Positions 17,944 through 28,015 of a DNA stretch of 64,000 nucleotides are shown in pieces. Below the pieces are notes generated by a model that searched no databases, had not been told where the DNA came from, and saw nothing but the letters and a program-made list of their open reading frames with translations. The stretch spans positions 2,622,116 through 2,686,115 of the forward strand of contig NZ_FSRO01000001.1 in the NCBI RefSeq assembly GCF_900143275.1, given 5' to 3'. Positions within the stretch are counted from its first letter, which is position 1. Every line of letters begins with the position of its first letter. The position numbers and the translations under genes were made by a program. Source of the stretch: Nitrosomonas cryotolerans ATCC 49181. GTDB taxonomy: Bacteria > Pseudomonadota > Gammaproteobacteria > Burkholderiales > Nitrosomonadaceae.

Positions 17944-18487
17944 TTTCCTTCAAAAAACCTATACATAACTGCTGTAAGCAGGTTACAACAGGGTATTGCC
18001 CTATTGTATTTCTGATATTCTTGCAGAACCTCGTTTTTGTAAAACAAAAATAGAATTATCGGCATGATTTTTAAAAACTGATCTTTTTTAACCAACCCGT
18101 AGACTCAGGTAAGTTCACGAACTCAGGCAATATTTTATTTTACAGTTCTATATATTTATAACAACGACCGTCAGCCAAATAAAGTCAATAAATCAGCTTA
18201 CAACGCGCGACACTACGTTAGAGTACACTGAATTTCTTAATACAGATTTATCTCCGAAGGAATAAACACCGAGATAAACCGCCATCAGAACAATGTGTGC
18301 TTTTCTAATGAAAATTCGGGTCCCGGTTTGGGTCTGCATTGAAATTTATACGTTGGCCAAAAACTTAATCACAACCAACCTTTAGCAGACTGATATCGAA
18401 AACGGCTGCCTTTTCCCTTAGCAACTGGAAATTGCATGCAGTACAATAAACATGGTACTGATAACTGACAATATTGATTTGCAATAG
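17944..18487. other. Intergenic, AT-rich, nothing recognised
   Basis: About 540 bp between the paired miniature elements and the gene fragment before the DUF1207 gene. A few codons upstream of 18485 read in the same frame as that fragment but are interrupted by stops. Nothing else is evident. Confidence 0.45.
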
Positions 18488-18628
18488 GTATTAAAACAAT
18501 TATCTCTGCGTGTACCAATACTGAATGCTCCATTCACTACTATAACTGTTACAGAAAAAACTGATGATGGCTGCTTTGTTACAAGCGATACACTGACTAA
18601 AAACATTAGACAAGGGAAGCATGTTTAA
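18488..18628 (+). pseudogene. Decayed gene fragment upstream of DUF1207 gene
   Basis: An open stretch of 46 codons ends at TAA 18626-18628 and overlaps the start of the next gene by 8 bp, as is typical of cotranscribed neighbours. It reads as plausible coding sequence (RVPILNAPFTTITVTEK and then TDDGCFVTSDTLTKN). It is cut by an in-frame TAG at 18485-18487. Further upstream the same frame continues (MVLITDNIDLQ) until another stop. I do not recognise the family. I interpret it as the C-terminal relic of an inactivated gene. Confidence 0.45.
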
Positions 18629-19763
18629 AAAGAATACGGTACGGTTTATTATCTTCTTCACAGTGGTTATCTTATGGATGCCTTCCGTTTCCAATGCGGT
18701 GATACCCAATGATGTTTATATCGCCGGTTATGCAGCTGGAGCTCTCAGCCGTGATTTCACACTGGATCTTTCTTCCATAGTTGTAAATAATGGGGTCATC
18801 ACTATACCAGATGGTGTTTTAACAACTAAAAACCAGGCTCAGGTGCTACAAATACTGTCAGCAATCCCTGGTGTAATTGCAGTAGAGTTATTGGACCCTG
18901 CCAACCCACCAATTGGCAAGCCTCCATTAGCAACAGAAGATTTAAAAGTGCCCGTCAGCCTCGCGACGACAGACTCAGTACTTTTTCCGACAGGCCTGCT
19001 ACCTACAGGCCATCTATTCAAACCATTGTTAGCTGATCCGAGATGGGCACATTTTTCAGCTGCTTATCGTAATTATGTTGGAAATAATCTGGATGGAAAT
19101 AATAATGGATCGGTAAGTTTTGGTGAAACGATCCCATTCTATCGTGCCACCTTAGATCAATCCACCGTACAATGGGAAACTGGCCTTCAAGCTGCTGTTT
19201 TCAGTGATTTTAATCTTGACGCAGAATCATCTGACCTGATCAACAGCGACTTTATTGCATCGATTTATTCCAGCATGCGAACGGGTAAATTTTCTGCCTT
19301 TGCACGTATTTATCATCAGAGTTCGCATCTTGGAGATGAATTCTTACTGCGCACTCAGACTGACCTGCAGCGTATCAATCTAAGCTATGAAGGGATGGAT
19401 CTCAGACTTTCGTATGACTTGCCATACGGAATACGTATTTATGGCGGCGGGGGCGGCATCTTCCACAAAGAGCCCTCAACAATTAAACCCTGGTCAATTC
19501 AATACGGTGTTGAATTCAATAGCCCATGGCGCATCCATTTTGCAAAAATGAAACCCATACTAGCCGTTGATTTCAAGAATCATGAACAAAACAGTTGGAA
19601 CACAGATATCTCTGCCAGAGCCGGCGTTCAATTTGAAAACTTTCAGATATTTGGCAGAAAACTGCAATTTTTGCTGGAATATTTTAACGGCAACTCCCCC
19701 ACCGGCCAATTTTATATTGATAAAGTTGAATATCTCGGTATTGGCGCACATTATCATTACTAA
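18621..19763 (+). CDS. DUF1207-family outer-membrane protein
   Basis: The 380-residue protein has a signal peptide (about 1-26, cleavage after SNA). A short BON-like segment follows (about 48-80, VVNNGVITIPDGVL...LSAIPGVIAVELL). The DUF1207 region (about 110-380) shows alternating amphipathic strands and ends in aromatic-rich YLGIGAHYHY, as expected of an outer-membrane beta-barrel. Recognisable family stretches are HQSSHLGDEFLLRTQ and LQFLLEYFNGNSPTGQFY. Function is unknown. The ATG at 18621 overlaps the end of a decayed upstream frame. Confidence 0.75.
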   Translation: MFKKNTVRFIIFFTVVILWMPSVSNAVIPNDVYIAGYAAGALSRDFTLDLSSIVVNNGVITIPDGVLTTKNQAQVLQILSAIPGVIAVELLDPANPPIGKPPLATEDLKVPVSLATTDSVLFPTGLLPTGHLFKPLLADPRWAHFSAAYRNYVGNNLDGNNNGSVSFGETIPFYRATLDQSTVQWETGLQAAVFSDFNLDAESSDLINSDFIASIYSSMRTGKFSAFARIYHQSSHLGDEFLLRTQTDLQRINLSYEGMDLRLSYDLPYGIRIYGGGGGIFHKEPSTIKPWSIQYGVEFNSPWRIHFAKMKPILAVDFKNHEQNSWNTDISARAGVQFENFQIFGRKLQFLLEYFNGNSPTGQFYIDKVEYLGIGAHYHY

Positions 19764-20160
19764 ATATAACAGTATCGCACCTGACGCCATTCGCCAGATA
19801 CGATAATCCACTTGCCACACTAATTTAATCACTGCTTACGCAGTATTCAGACTACGGTTCTAAAAATAGCCAATCTTTTACATCAAAGCGCGAACAATTA
19901 AATTAGGCGACAGGACTCGAAGGTATTTTGAAACAGCCAATTAGCATATAGCGACAAAGGATAAGCGGATATAATCAATGTCTCATATGCTGGCATCATA
20001 CATTATTGTTTACCATTGTCGTATCACGAGAGGAGAAGTCCTTAACCGATCAAGCAATGCTGATTTTCTTGTGTAAGCAAATGACCAAGAAATGATATTT
20101 CAAATTGCAGGTGCTCGCTATACTGCTCAAGCGAGATTGTTAGGACCAATAAGGTGTTAA
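19764..20160. other. Intergenic, nothing recognised
   Basis: About 400 bp between the DUF1207 gene and the CNNM/CBS gene. I see no convincing gene, RNA or repeat. The short frames present are shadows of the flanking genes. Confidence 0.45.
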
Positions 20161-21483
20161 ATGAACTTTTTTGATAACGTAATAATTATTTCGGGTTTGA
20201 TCGGTACCAGTTGCTTCTTTTCCATGTCAGAAATTGCACTGGCAGCCTCTCGAAAAATTCGTTTGCGCCAAATGTCGGATGAAGGCGATGCTAGAGCAGA
20301 GAAAGTATTGCATTTACAAGCACATCCGGGCAATTTTTTTACTGTTGTACAAATTGGACTCAATGCCGTAGCGATTATGGGTGGCATTGTGGGCGAATCA
20401 GCATTCACTCCCTATTTTCACATATTACTCGTACCATGGCTAAATGACCCCTGGCTAACACAGTTAAGCTTTGTTCTTTCCTTCACGCTGGTAACCAGCT
20501 TGTTTATTTTAGTTGCTGATCTTATGCCTAAGCGTATTGCCATGGCGATTCCTGAACGTGTGGCGGTAACTCTTGTTGGCCCCATGATGGGGTGCATTGT
20601 TGTGCTCAGACCGCTAGTTTGGTTATTTAATAGCGCAGCAACAGGAATATTTCATTTATTTCGAATACAAACAACGCGTAACGATGAAATCACCTCAGAT
20701 GATATCTATGCCGTAATGGATGCAGGTGCTGAAGCGGGCGTACTGGATAAGGGTGAGCAGCAAATAATGGAGAATGCATTTGAAATGCAAACCGTTTCCG
20801 TCACTTCTGCCATGACAGCGAGGGAGAGCTTAGTTTACTTTCTACTACAAGACAGTGAAGCCGATATCAAACGTAAAATTGCTGAGGAACCACATACAAA
20901 ATTCTTGGTTTGTGATGGTCAACTTGACATGATTAGAGGATTTGTTGATGCCAAAGAACTGCTGATCAGGGTCATTAATGGTGAAAAAATCACACTCAAA
21001 GATAACTCGCTGGTACATAATTGTCTAATCATTCCTGATACCTTAAGTTTATCTGAATCAATGGAGTATTTTAAGAATAGCCGTGCCGATTTTGCAGTAG
21101 TGATGAATGAATATGCCTTAGTGGTTGGTATTGCGACTACCAATGATCTGCAACGCGCAGTAATGGGCGCCTGGTCATTGCATGAAAGTGAAGAACAGAT
21201 CATTGCCCGTGATAGCAACTCTTGGCTGGTCGATGGCGTGACGCCCATTACGGATGTTATGCGTGCCTTCGGTATTGAAGAATTTCCCCACAGCCAGAAC
21301 TATGAAACAATTGCTGGTTTTATGATGTATATGTTGCGTAAAATTCCCAAGCGCACCGACTTTGTTAACTATGCCGGGTTTAAATTTGAAGTAGTCGATA
21401 TCGACGCCTATAAGGTAGATCAATTGTTGGTGACTCGCATTGACAATCCAGATAAATTATCATCCGATACGGGTTGTAAATAG
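20161..21483 (+). CDS. ytfL: CNNM/CBS/CorC_HlyC membrane protein (YtfL-like)
   Basis: The 440-residue protein starts with a DUF21/CNNM transmembrane domain (about 1-190) that includes FFSMSEIALAASRKIRLRQM and PGNFFTVVQIGLNAVAIMGGIVG, very close to E. coli YtfL. A pair of CBS domains follows (about 215-335, MTARESLVYF...DFAVVMNEYALVVGIAT), then a C-terminal CorC_HlyC domain (about 350-435, WLVDGVTPITDVMRAFGI). YtfL (PaeA) has been linked to polyamine export in enterobacteria, and other family members to divalent-cation export. Substrate here is unknown. It appears monocistronic. Confidence 0.85.
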   Translation: MNFFDNVIIISGLIGTSCFFSMSEIALAASRKIRLRQMSDEGDARAEKVLHLQAHPGNFFTVVQIGLNAVAIMGGIVGESAFTPYFHILLVPWLNDPWLTQLSFVLSFTLVTSLFILVADLMPKRIAMAIPERVAVTLVGPMMGCIVVLRPLVWLFNSAATGIFHLFRIQTTRNDEITSDDIYAVMDAGAEAGVLDKGEQQIMENAFEMQTVSVTSAMTARESLVYFLLQDSEADIKRKIAEEPHTKFLVCDGQLDMIRGFVDAKELLIRVINGEKITLKDNSLVHNCLIIPDTLSLSESMEYFKNSRADFAVVMNEYALVVGIATTNDLQRAVMGAWSLHESEEQIIARDSNSWLVDGVTPITDVMRAFGIEEFPHSQNYETIAGFMMYMLRKIPKRTDFVNYAGFKFEVVDIDAYKVDQLLVTRIDNPDKLSSDTGCK

Positions 21484-21638
21484 ACAAGCACTACAACCAC
21501 CGTTAAAGAAGCATTACTCATAACACCTTCTAAAACGCTGTCGCGCCAGGACAATCAGATTTAGATCAGGAAGGTTCCTTTCAAAAGTGACAGCAACTCA
21601 GCAGCTAGTAATCGAATTCATAACTATATCCGTCGATC

Positions 21639-22079
21639 TCAGGCGATATCTCCATCGACATAAAACCACTGCCCCACTTTACGCACGAAACGACTGGTTT
21701 CATGCAAACGACAAGCACGACCATTCACCTTGTAGCGCGCCACAAATTCCACGATTGCATAATCCAGCGTCAATTGTTCATGACGCTTCACTTCTAATCC
21801 CAGCCATGTGTTACATGATCCATTTTTCAGTTCAAAGAGAGCTGGACGTGTGCTATGGTACCAAGTCGCAAGTAGATAATCTTCACGGCCCAATGAATAG
21901 GCCGTGTAACGCGAGCGCATCAATACTTCTGCCGTGAGAGCAATCTCTCCGGCATCTAAATAGCGTCCACAACAATCAATATATTTTTTGTTATTATCCC
22001 CGCAAGAAGACCCTCGATCGATCCTCGGCCGTTTTATCGTTACTTCTCTACTGCCGCACGGACAACCCATTATTTTCAT
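21639..22079 (-). CDS. ychJ: YchJ-family protein with SEC-C-type motif
   Basis: The 146-residue protein has an N-terminal zinc-binding SEC-C-like element (CPCGS at residues 5-9 and a later Cys pair in YIDCCGRYL). The YchJ core has MRSRYTAYSLGREDYLLATWYHSTRP, FVARYKV, HETSRFVRKVGQWFYVDG. The family belongs to the NTF2-like fold and has no established activity. It converges on ytfL, with 155 bp between the ends. Confidence 0.88.
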   Translation of the reverse strand: MKIMGCPCGSREVTIKRPRIDRGSSCGDNNKKYIDCCGRYLDAGEIALTAEVLMRSRYTAYSLGREDYLLATWYHSTRPALFELKNGSCNTWLGLEVKRHEQLTLDYAIVEFVARYKVNGRACRLHETSRFVRKVGQWFYVDGDIA

Positions 22080-22449
22080 AGCTAATAAAAATCTCTCTCA
22101 TCCCATCAAAGAAAAAACCAATCTCTTCGTAACGGAAGAGCAACAAGCATCAGAACCAAATAAGAAAAAACTGCATTTTTGTGCAAAATAATCTCATGAT
22201 CAAATAAAATGATTACGCTCACGACTATCCAACAACGCTTTGGTAATATAGAAAAACCGATTCTTCCTATGAGAATAGAACATGGACTAACCAAAAAATC
22301 ATTATTATTCCGGTTTAATACAAACCACGATCACACATCCGATATACTCACACCATCTCTCATATCAATCTTCTAATGGCCAGTATGATGATCCAAAATA
22401 ATACATCATAACCAAGCTCCACTCTCTCAATTTATAAGGCTAAACAATA
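22080..22449. other. Intergenic between divergent ychJ and cupin gene, nothing recognised
   Basis: About 370 bp, AT-rich. It should contain promoters for both divergent genes. I could not assign boxes with confidence. Confidence 0.45.
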
Positions 22450-22767
22450 ATGAAACCAAAGAACATATATGCAGCGACACCTTATCATCCTGAGCAGGAA
22501 TTATTTGAGCAACTTGTGAAAAATAAAGACGTAAAAATAGAAAGGATTATTTCAAAAGGCCACAGATCTCCAGCATTCGGCTGGTATGATCAGGAAAAAA
22601 GCGAATGGATTTTAGTTTTGAAAGGTAGGGCAATACTTTCTTTTGAAAACGAAGCACCGATGCATCTCAATGAGGGAGATTTTGTTAGTATTCCCCCTCA
22701 TAAAAAACATAAAGTCGACTGGACAGATCCAGATCATGAGACCATCTGGTTAGCTGTACATTACTGA
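22450..22767 (+). CDS. Small cupin-domain protein
   Basis: The 105-residue protein is essentially one cupin barrel. It has motif 1-like residues around SEWILVLKGRAILSFENE and motif 2-like residues around LNEGDFVSIPPHKKHKVDW. The metal-binding His/Glu set is incomplete in motif 1 but the PPHKKH cluster is present. Similar proteins are annotated as cupin 2 domain or phosphoribosylaminoimidazole-carboxylase-like cupins of unknown role. A purine-rich Shine-Dalgarno (TAAGG) lies upstream of the ATG. It stands alone. Confidence 0.75.
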   Translation: MKPKNIYAATPYHPEQELFEQLVKNKDVKIERIISKGHRSPAFGWYDQEKSEWILVLKGRAILSFENEAPMHLNEGDFVSIPPHKKHKVDWTDPDHETIWLAVHY

Positions 22768-22919
22768 TGCGGATGGTTGCCATTTAAAAGTACGTCGCAA
22801 TAGCTCATATAAACGACATACTTATTTCGACGGAATAACATCAGCATAACAGGGATCAGACACCATGGATGTCCTCACTGAGAAGTTCGTCAATAATATA
22901 AAACAAATTAAGCGATTGT

Positions 22920-23132
22920 TTATTTTGGCATCTGATTGCCATATTTCTGGCGGAACTTCTCAACTCTACCGGCAGTATCGACAATTTTCTGTTTACCTGT
23001 ATAGAACGGATGGCAGATAGAGCATACTTCAATATTCAATGGCTTCTTCATAGTCGAACGTGTATTAAAAACACTGCCGCAACTACATGTTACGGTTATT
23101 TCTTGATAATCTGGATGAATGTCTGTTTTCAT
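22920..23132 (-). CDS. rpmE: 50S ribosomal protein L31
   Basis: The 70-residue protein starts [21 protein letters not shown] prefer this ATG (start at 23132) over a longer upstream frame because it matches the L31 N-terminus and has an AAGGAT ribosome-binding site seven bases before it. The zinc-binding cysteines CSC and CSIC mark the zinc-containing (C+) type of L31, and [21 protein letters not shown] is the family C-terminus. The rho gene lies 100 bp upstream on the same strand, a frequent association. Confidence 0.96.
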   Translation of the reverse strand: MKTDIHPDYQEITVTCSCGSVFNTRSTMKKPLNIEVCSICHPFYTGKQKIVDTAGRVEKFRQKYGNQMPK

Positions 23133-23232
23133 GTTTTGTATCCTTAAGTTACTTCTATCCCGCAAGTGCAGGTTACAGAAGCCCGATATTATCCTTTAAT
23201 GTGTGTACGGGTGCAACCACAACAATTTACAG

Positions 23233-24492
23233 TCATACCCGACGCATTGAATCAAAAAAATCAGCGTTATTTTTTGTCGCTTTAATTTTATCCAGCAGGA
23301 ATGCCATCGCATCCATGTCATCCATAGGATACAATAATTTTCTCAGCACCCAGATCTTTTGCAGATCATCTGGTTTAATCAACAGTTCTTCCCTACGTGT
23401 ACCGGATCGATTAACATTAATGGCAGGGTAGATCCGCTTTTCAGCCATACGCCTGTCAAGATGAATTTCCATATTCCCGGTACCTTTAAATTCCTCATAG
23501 ATTACATCATCCATACGCGAACCAGTATCAATCAATGCAGTAGCAATAATGGTCAGGGAACCACCTTCCTCGATGTTACGCGCAGCACCAAAGAAACGCT
23601 TAGGACGTTGCAATGCATGTGCATCAACACCACCTGTCAATACTTTTCCAGAAGCAGGCACCACCGTATTATATGCGCGCGCTAAGCGTGTGATTGAATC
23701 AAGCAATATCACGACATCCTTTTTATGCTCAATCAATCGTTTAGCCTTCTCAATTACCATGTCTGCTACCTGCACATGCCGCATGGCTGATTCATCAAAG
23801 GTCGATGAAATCACTTCACCTTTGACTGAACGAATCATTTCAGTCACTTCCTCGGGACGTTCATCTATTAATAACACCATCAAAATAACATCAGGATGAT
23901 TAGCCGCAATCGAATGGGCAATATGTTGAAGCATCACAGTTTTACCTGATTTTGGACTGGCGACTAGCAAACCACGCTGCCCTTTTCCAATCGGAGCTAT
24001 CAAATCAATGATACGGCTCGTAATATTCTCTTCCGCTTTAATGTCACGTTCAAGCATCAATCGCTCAGTTGGAAATAGCGGCGTCAGATTCTCAAACAGG
24101 ATTTTATGTTTCGAATGCTCTGGAGACTCACTATTTACTTTATCAACCTTTACCAATGCAAAGTAACGCTCGCCATCCTTGGGCGGACGAATTTCACCAT
24201 CCACCGAATCGCCCGTATGTAAATTAAAGCGCCGAATCTGACTAGGAGAAATGTAGATATCATCAGGTCCCGCAAGATATGACGTATCGGGCGAACGTAA
24301 AAAACCGAAACCATCCTGTAGAACTTCCAGGGTTCCTTCACCAAAAATACTTTCACCTTTACGTGCCTGATTCTTAAGCAGTGCAAAGATTAAATCCTGT
24401 TTTCGCAGACGATTAGCGCCGTCAATTTCATTAGTGACAGCAATTTTTATTAATTCAGTAACATGAAGATGCTTAAGATCAGATAAACGCAT
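23233..24492 (-). CDS. rho: Transcription termination factor Rho
   Basis: The 419-residue hexameric RNA-dependent ATPase has an N-terminal Rho_N helical domain (about 1-45). The cold-shock RNA-binding domain (about 50-120) has [22 protein letters not shown]. The ATPase core has Walker [11 protein letters not shown] (about 179-188), Walker [17 protein letters not shown] (about 261-276) and the Q-loop region. Length matches the standard short-form bacterial Rho. It lies downstream of trxA on the same strand with a 148-bp leader, a trxA-rho-rpmE arrangement common in beta- and gammaproteobacteria. Confidence 0.97.
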   Translation of the reverse strand: MRLSDLKHLHVTELIKIAVTNEIDGANRLRKQDLIFALLKNQARKGESIFGEGTLEVLQDGFGFLRSPDTSYLAGPDDIYISPSQIRRFNLHTGDSVDGEIRPPKDGERYFALVKVDKVNSESPEHSKHKILFENLTPLFPTERLMLERDIKAEENITSRIIDLIAPIGKGQRGLLVASPKSGKTVMLQHIAHSIAANHPDVILMVLLIDERPEEVTEMIRSVKGEVISSTFDESAMRHVQVADMVIEKAKRLIEHKKDVVILLDSITRLARAYNTVVPASGKVLTGGVDAHALQRPKRFFGAARNIEEGGSLTIIATALIDTGSRMDDVIYEEFKGTGNMEIHLDRRMAEKRIYPAINVNRSGTRREELLIKPDDLQKIWVLRKLLYPMDDMDAMAFLLDKIKATKNNADFFDSMRRV

Positions 24493-24640
24493 GAAGAAGC
24501 TCGTAGATAATAAAAACTTTACATGAAAGGTAACAACATTGGGAGGAAAGTTGCTGCTGACGGGATGATTAAAACAGACGTTACGGCTTTTATCAGGTTA
24601 TTTAGCCGACATATTCGCTTGTCTGCAAGGCTAATTTGAC

Positions 24641-24967
24641 TTATATGTGACTGTCAATAAATGCAGTTAATTGAGATTTTGACAGAGCGCCAACCTTAGT
24701 TGCTACAATACTCCCGCCTTTGAACAACATCAATGTCGGAATACCACGAATGCCATATTTCGGTGGTGTATCCTGATTCTCATCGATATTAAGCTTCGCT
24801 ACCTTGAGACGATCAGCGTATTCACCCGCTATTTCATCCAATATCGGCGCTATCATTTTACATGGACCACACCACTCTGCCCAGTAGTCTACCAGTACGG
24901 GAGCAGCTGACTGCAATACCTCCGTATCAAAAGTAGCATCGGTAACGTAATGAATATGCTGACTCAT
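24641..24967 (-). CDS. trxA: Thioredoxin
   Basis: The 108-residue cytoplasmic thioredoxin has the redox motif WCGPC in [17 protein letters not shown] (about residues 28-44), the cis-Pro loop [12 protein letters not shown], and a complete thioredoxin fold length. It supplies electrons to ribonucleotide reductase, methionine sulfoxide reductase (msrA is 15 kb away) and others. It precedes rho on the same strand. Confidence 0.97.
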   Translation of the reverse strand: MSQHIHYVTDATFDTEVLQSAAPVLVDYWAEWCGPCKMIAPILDEIAGEYADRLKVAKLNIDENQDTPPKYGIRGIPTLMLFKGGSIVATKVGALSKSQLTAFIDSHI

Positions 24968-25233
24968 ATAAACCTCATTTTAATAATCTAGTAAAGATAG
25001 CGACATGCCACAACATTATCCCGAATCTAATTCAGCTGGAATGAGTAAGAATAATGTTGTAGCAACTGAGTATAAAACCTATTAGCTCAGTATGCTATAG
25101 AAAAAACAGATAAAAGGGAAGCATCATTTCTTCTGTGGACAACAGAGAAGAAAAAATAATGATAAATTCCGTGATTCAATTTAAATTTTTAGTTAAAGCT
25201 GATGTTCCAATTATATGAAATTAAACAAGTGGA

Positions 25234-26310
25234 TTACGATTCAAATCGATTAAATACAACCACATGATCTGCTTCCAGCTTAATTCCGATTTTCTCACCG
25301 ATAGCATGATTATGATGACTGGGTACCAGTGATAATACAATATCACCGTCAGCCAGGCGCAATGTATATAAAATATCCGCACCACGAAAAGCCTTATGTA
25401 CCACCGATGCCTGCAAAGGACTCGTATCATCGTGAACAATATCATCTGGGCGGAGCAATACGTCCACAATACCGCCTTTTTTGTATACATCGCAATCTGA
25501 TACAGGTTGATGTGAAATCTCACCTTTCAAAACACCCAACTCAATCTCGACCTGTTGTAAATCAATTATTTTTCCAGGAACAAATATTCCCTGGCCAATA
25601 AAATTCGCAACAAAACGGTTAGCCGGTCGATGATAAAGATTATATGCAGTATCCCATTGCTGGATCTCACCTTCATACATGACACCTATTTCATCAGCAA
25701 TAGCAAACGCTTCATCCTGATCGTGCGTTACTAAAATAGCCGTCATACCTTGATTTTTTAAAATATCACGAACTTCCAAGCTTAAACGCTCACGTAAGCT
25801 CACATCCAGATTGGAAAAAGGTTCATCTAATAACAGAAGATCAGGTCTAGGAGCCAAAGCACGCGCAAGCGCCACACGTTGCTGCTGGCCGCCAGATAAT
25901 TCATGTGGATATTTGCTAGGCACATCCACTAAGCCTACTATTTTTAGCAACTCAGCTATACGCTGTTCACGTTCTGCCTTAAGCATACGATGCAGACCAA
26001 AACCGATATTCTCAACAACCGTAAGATGAGGAAACAAAGCATAATCCTGAAAAACCATACCCATATGTCTTTGTTCTGGAGATAAAAACGAAGCTGCGCT
26101 ACTTACTCTCATCTCATTCAGTAGAATCTCTCCTGCCGATATTGCCTCAAATCCGGCGATACAGCGCAACACCGTCGTTTTACCACATCCGCTTGGACCT
26201 AACAAACAACCAATATCGCCCTCTTTCAATGTCAATGATAAGTCATTAATTACAACTTGTTTGCCGTAGGTATGGCGGATATGTTCAAGCTTAAGTAAGA
26301 TTCTACTCAT
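25234..26310 (-). CDS. fbpC: Iron(III) ABC transporter ATP-binding protein
   Basis: The 358-residue protein begins MSRILLKLEHIRHTYGKQ. I chose this ATG because the longer frame would overlap the permease gene. It has Walker A GPSGCGKTT, Q-loop FQDYALFPHLTV, signature LSGGQQQR, Walker B LLLLDEPFSNLD and the switch His in VTHDQDE. The C-terminal TOBE-like domain (about 250-355) is typical of FbpC/PotA types. It energises the permease encoded 4 bp upstream. Confidence 0.92.
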   Translation of the reverse strand: MSRILLKLEHIRHTYGKQVVINDLSLTLKEGDIGCLLGPSGCGKTTVLRCIAGFEAISAGEILLNEMRVSSAASFLSPEQRHMGMVFQDYALFPHLTVVENIGFGLHRMLKAEREQRIAELLKIVGLVDVPSKYPHELSGGQQQRVALARALAPRPDLLLLDEPFSNLDVSLRERLSLEVRDILKNQGMTAILVTHDQDEAFAIADEIGVMYEGEIQQWDTAYNLYHRPANRFVANFIGQGIFVPGKIIDLQQVEIELGVLKGEISHQPVSDCDVYKKGGIVDVLLRPDDIVHDDTSPLQASVVHKAFRGADILYTLRLADGDIVLSLVPSHHNHAIGEKIGIKLEADHVVVFNRFES

Positions 26311-26314
26311 ACTA

Positions 26315-28000
26315 TTATTTCTCAGTTTGTCGCATAAACAGTATGATTGGCACCAACCCTGCCAGCACAATTGTGATAGAAGGTAATGCGGCTTGCTCCC
26401 ACTCTCCCTCCGAAGTCATTTCAAAAATTCGAACGGCAAGCGTATCCCAGCCAAAAGGACGCGTCATCAAGGTAATCGGCATTTCTTTCATGACATCTAC
26501 AAACACCAGTGTGGCTGCCGTAAAAATACCTGTTTTCAATATTGGCAAATGTATTTTTCGTATCATCGGCCATCCATGCAGACCCAATCCCATCGCGGCT
26601 TCATCGATACTGCGCGTAATGCGTTGCATTGCACCGTCTATGGGATAATGGCCAACTGCCAGAAAACGTATCATATAGGCAATCAACATGATAACAAGTG
26701 TACCTTGAATCAATAATCCAGCTTCAATATGAAATAGCTCCATAATCAATTCATTTAACTGATTGTCTAGCCAGACAATAGGTACAAAAACACCTATTGC
26801 CAATACCGCGCCAGGTAATGCATAACCAATCGTAGCTATACGTACCGCAAAATATATCGCACTACCGGGATAACGACGCGTAGCATAAACCATGAGTATC
26901 GCAGCTAAACAAGTAATTAAAACAGCAAGCCCAGACAACAGTAATGAATGCCAAAGAAATTCTAAGTAGCGGTGGTCAAAACTCTGTACAAATGATTGTA
27001 CGGCCCAAATACTCAGTTGTATCACCGGTAACAAAAATGCAAAAAACAAGACCACCAAGATAATGCTCATTACCAACCAAACACGCCAGCCAGTAAGCTG
27101 AATCCGATCTGCACGTTGACTTCTCTTAGCTTCAGCATAACGCATGCGTAAGCGAAATTGCTGTTCCAGAAAAATTAATATGAAGACAATAATAATTAGC
27201 AAGGAAGCAAGCTGAGATGCAGCAGACAGGGAAAACATACTAAACCAGGCCTTATAAATGGCCGTAGTAAATGTATCGTAATTAAATACTGCAACAGTAC
27301 CAAAGTCAGCCAAGGTCTCCATTAAGACAAGCATCATGCCACCCGCTATCCAAGGACGCGCCATTGGCAATGCAACCTTAAAAAATCCTTGTATACGGCT
27401 AAAACCTAATGATTGGGCTGCTTCCAATGAGCGCTTACCCTGAGTAAGAAAAGCATTACGAGCCAACAGATAAACATAGGGATAAAATGCCAGCGTCATA
27501 ATAATAATAACGCCTAACCTACTGCGTACATCTGGAAACCAATGCAGATCTGCCTCGAACCAGGCACGTAATGTTGTTTGTATTGGGCCGGTATAATCAA
27601 ATAGCCCCAAAGCGACAAATGCGGTCACATAGGCAGGCATCGCAAGTGGCAACAGCAAAGCCCATGAGAGAAACTCCCGCCCCGGAAATTCGTATACTGC
27701 TGTAAACCAAGCAAGACTAACTCCCAACAACCCGGTGCCCATAATAACACCTAATCCTAGCCAGAAAGTATTAGCTAGTAAAATCGGCAACGTTGTCTCT
27801 ACCAGGTGTTGCCAGATATCACTGGCAGGAGTAAAAAACGATGAAACAATAACACTAATAGGGACTAGCACCAAAGCAGCAATAAAAAAAGGAACGAGCC
27901 GCCAGCTCATCATCACACGATACAAAGGGGATAAAGAATATAAATAGCCAGTTTTTGTCTTTTTACTTTCTATTCCTGCTCGCAGAGTTTCATCCTTCAC
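26315..28000 (-). CDS. fbpB: Iron(III) ABC transporter permease
   Basis: The 561-residue inner-membrane protein has two homologous permease halves in one chain, each with about six transmembrane helices and an EAA-like loop (first near EAAQSLGFSRIQGFFKVALPMARP, second near DEAAMGLGLHGWPMIRKIHLP). This fused architecture is characteristic of FbpB/SfuB iron permeases. It lies between fbpA (15 bp upstream) and fbpC (4 bp downstream), so the three form one operon. Confidence 0.92.
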   Translation of the reverse strand: MKDETLRAGIESKKTKTGYLYSLSPLYRVMMSWRLVPFFIAALVLVPISVIVSSFFTPASDIWQHLVETTLPILLANTFWLGLGVIMGTGLLGVSLAWFTAVYEFPGREFLSWALLLPLAMPAYVTAFVALGLFDYTGPIQTTLRAWFEADLHWFPDVRSRLGVIIIMTLAFYPYVYLLARNAFLTQGKRSLEAAQSLGFSRIQGFFKVALPMARPWIAGGMMLVLMETLADFGTVAVFNYDTFTTAIYKAWFSMFSLSAASQLASLLIIIVFILIFLEQQFRLRMRYAEAKRSQRADRIQLTGWRVWLVMSIILVVLFFAFLLPVIQLSIWAVQSFVQSFDHRYLEFLWHSLLLSGLAVLITCLAAILMVYATRRYPGSAIYFAVRIATIGYALPGAVLAIGVFVPIVWLDNQLNELIMELFHIEAGLLIQGTLVIMLIAYMIRFLAVGHYPIDGAMQRITRSIDEAAMGLGLHGWPMIRKIHLPILKTGIFTAATLVFVDVMKEMPITLMTRPFGWDTLAVRIFEMTSEGEWEQAALPSITIVLAGLVPIILFMRQTEK

Positions 28001-28015
28001 TTTCAGTCTGCATAT

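Noticed and set aside
17823-18095. 90-codon reverse frame across a family A element
   Set aside because: Much of it is the miniature element itself, and the remainder has no recognisable pattern.
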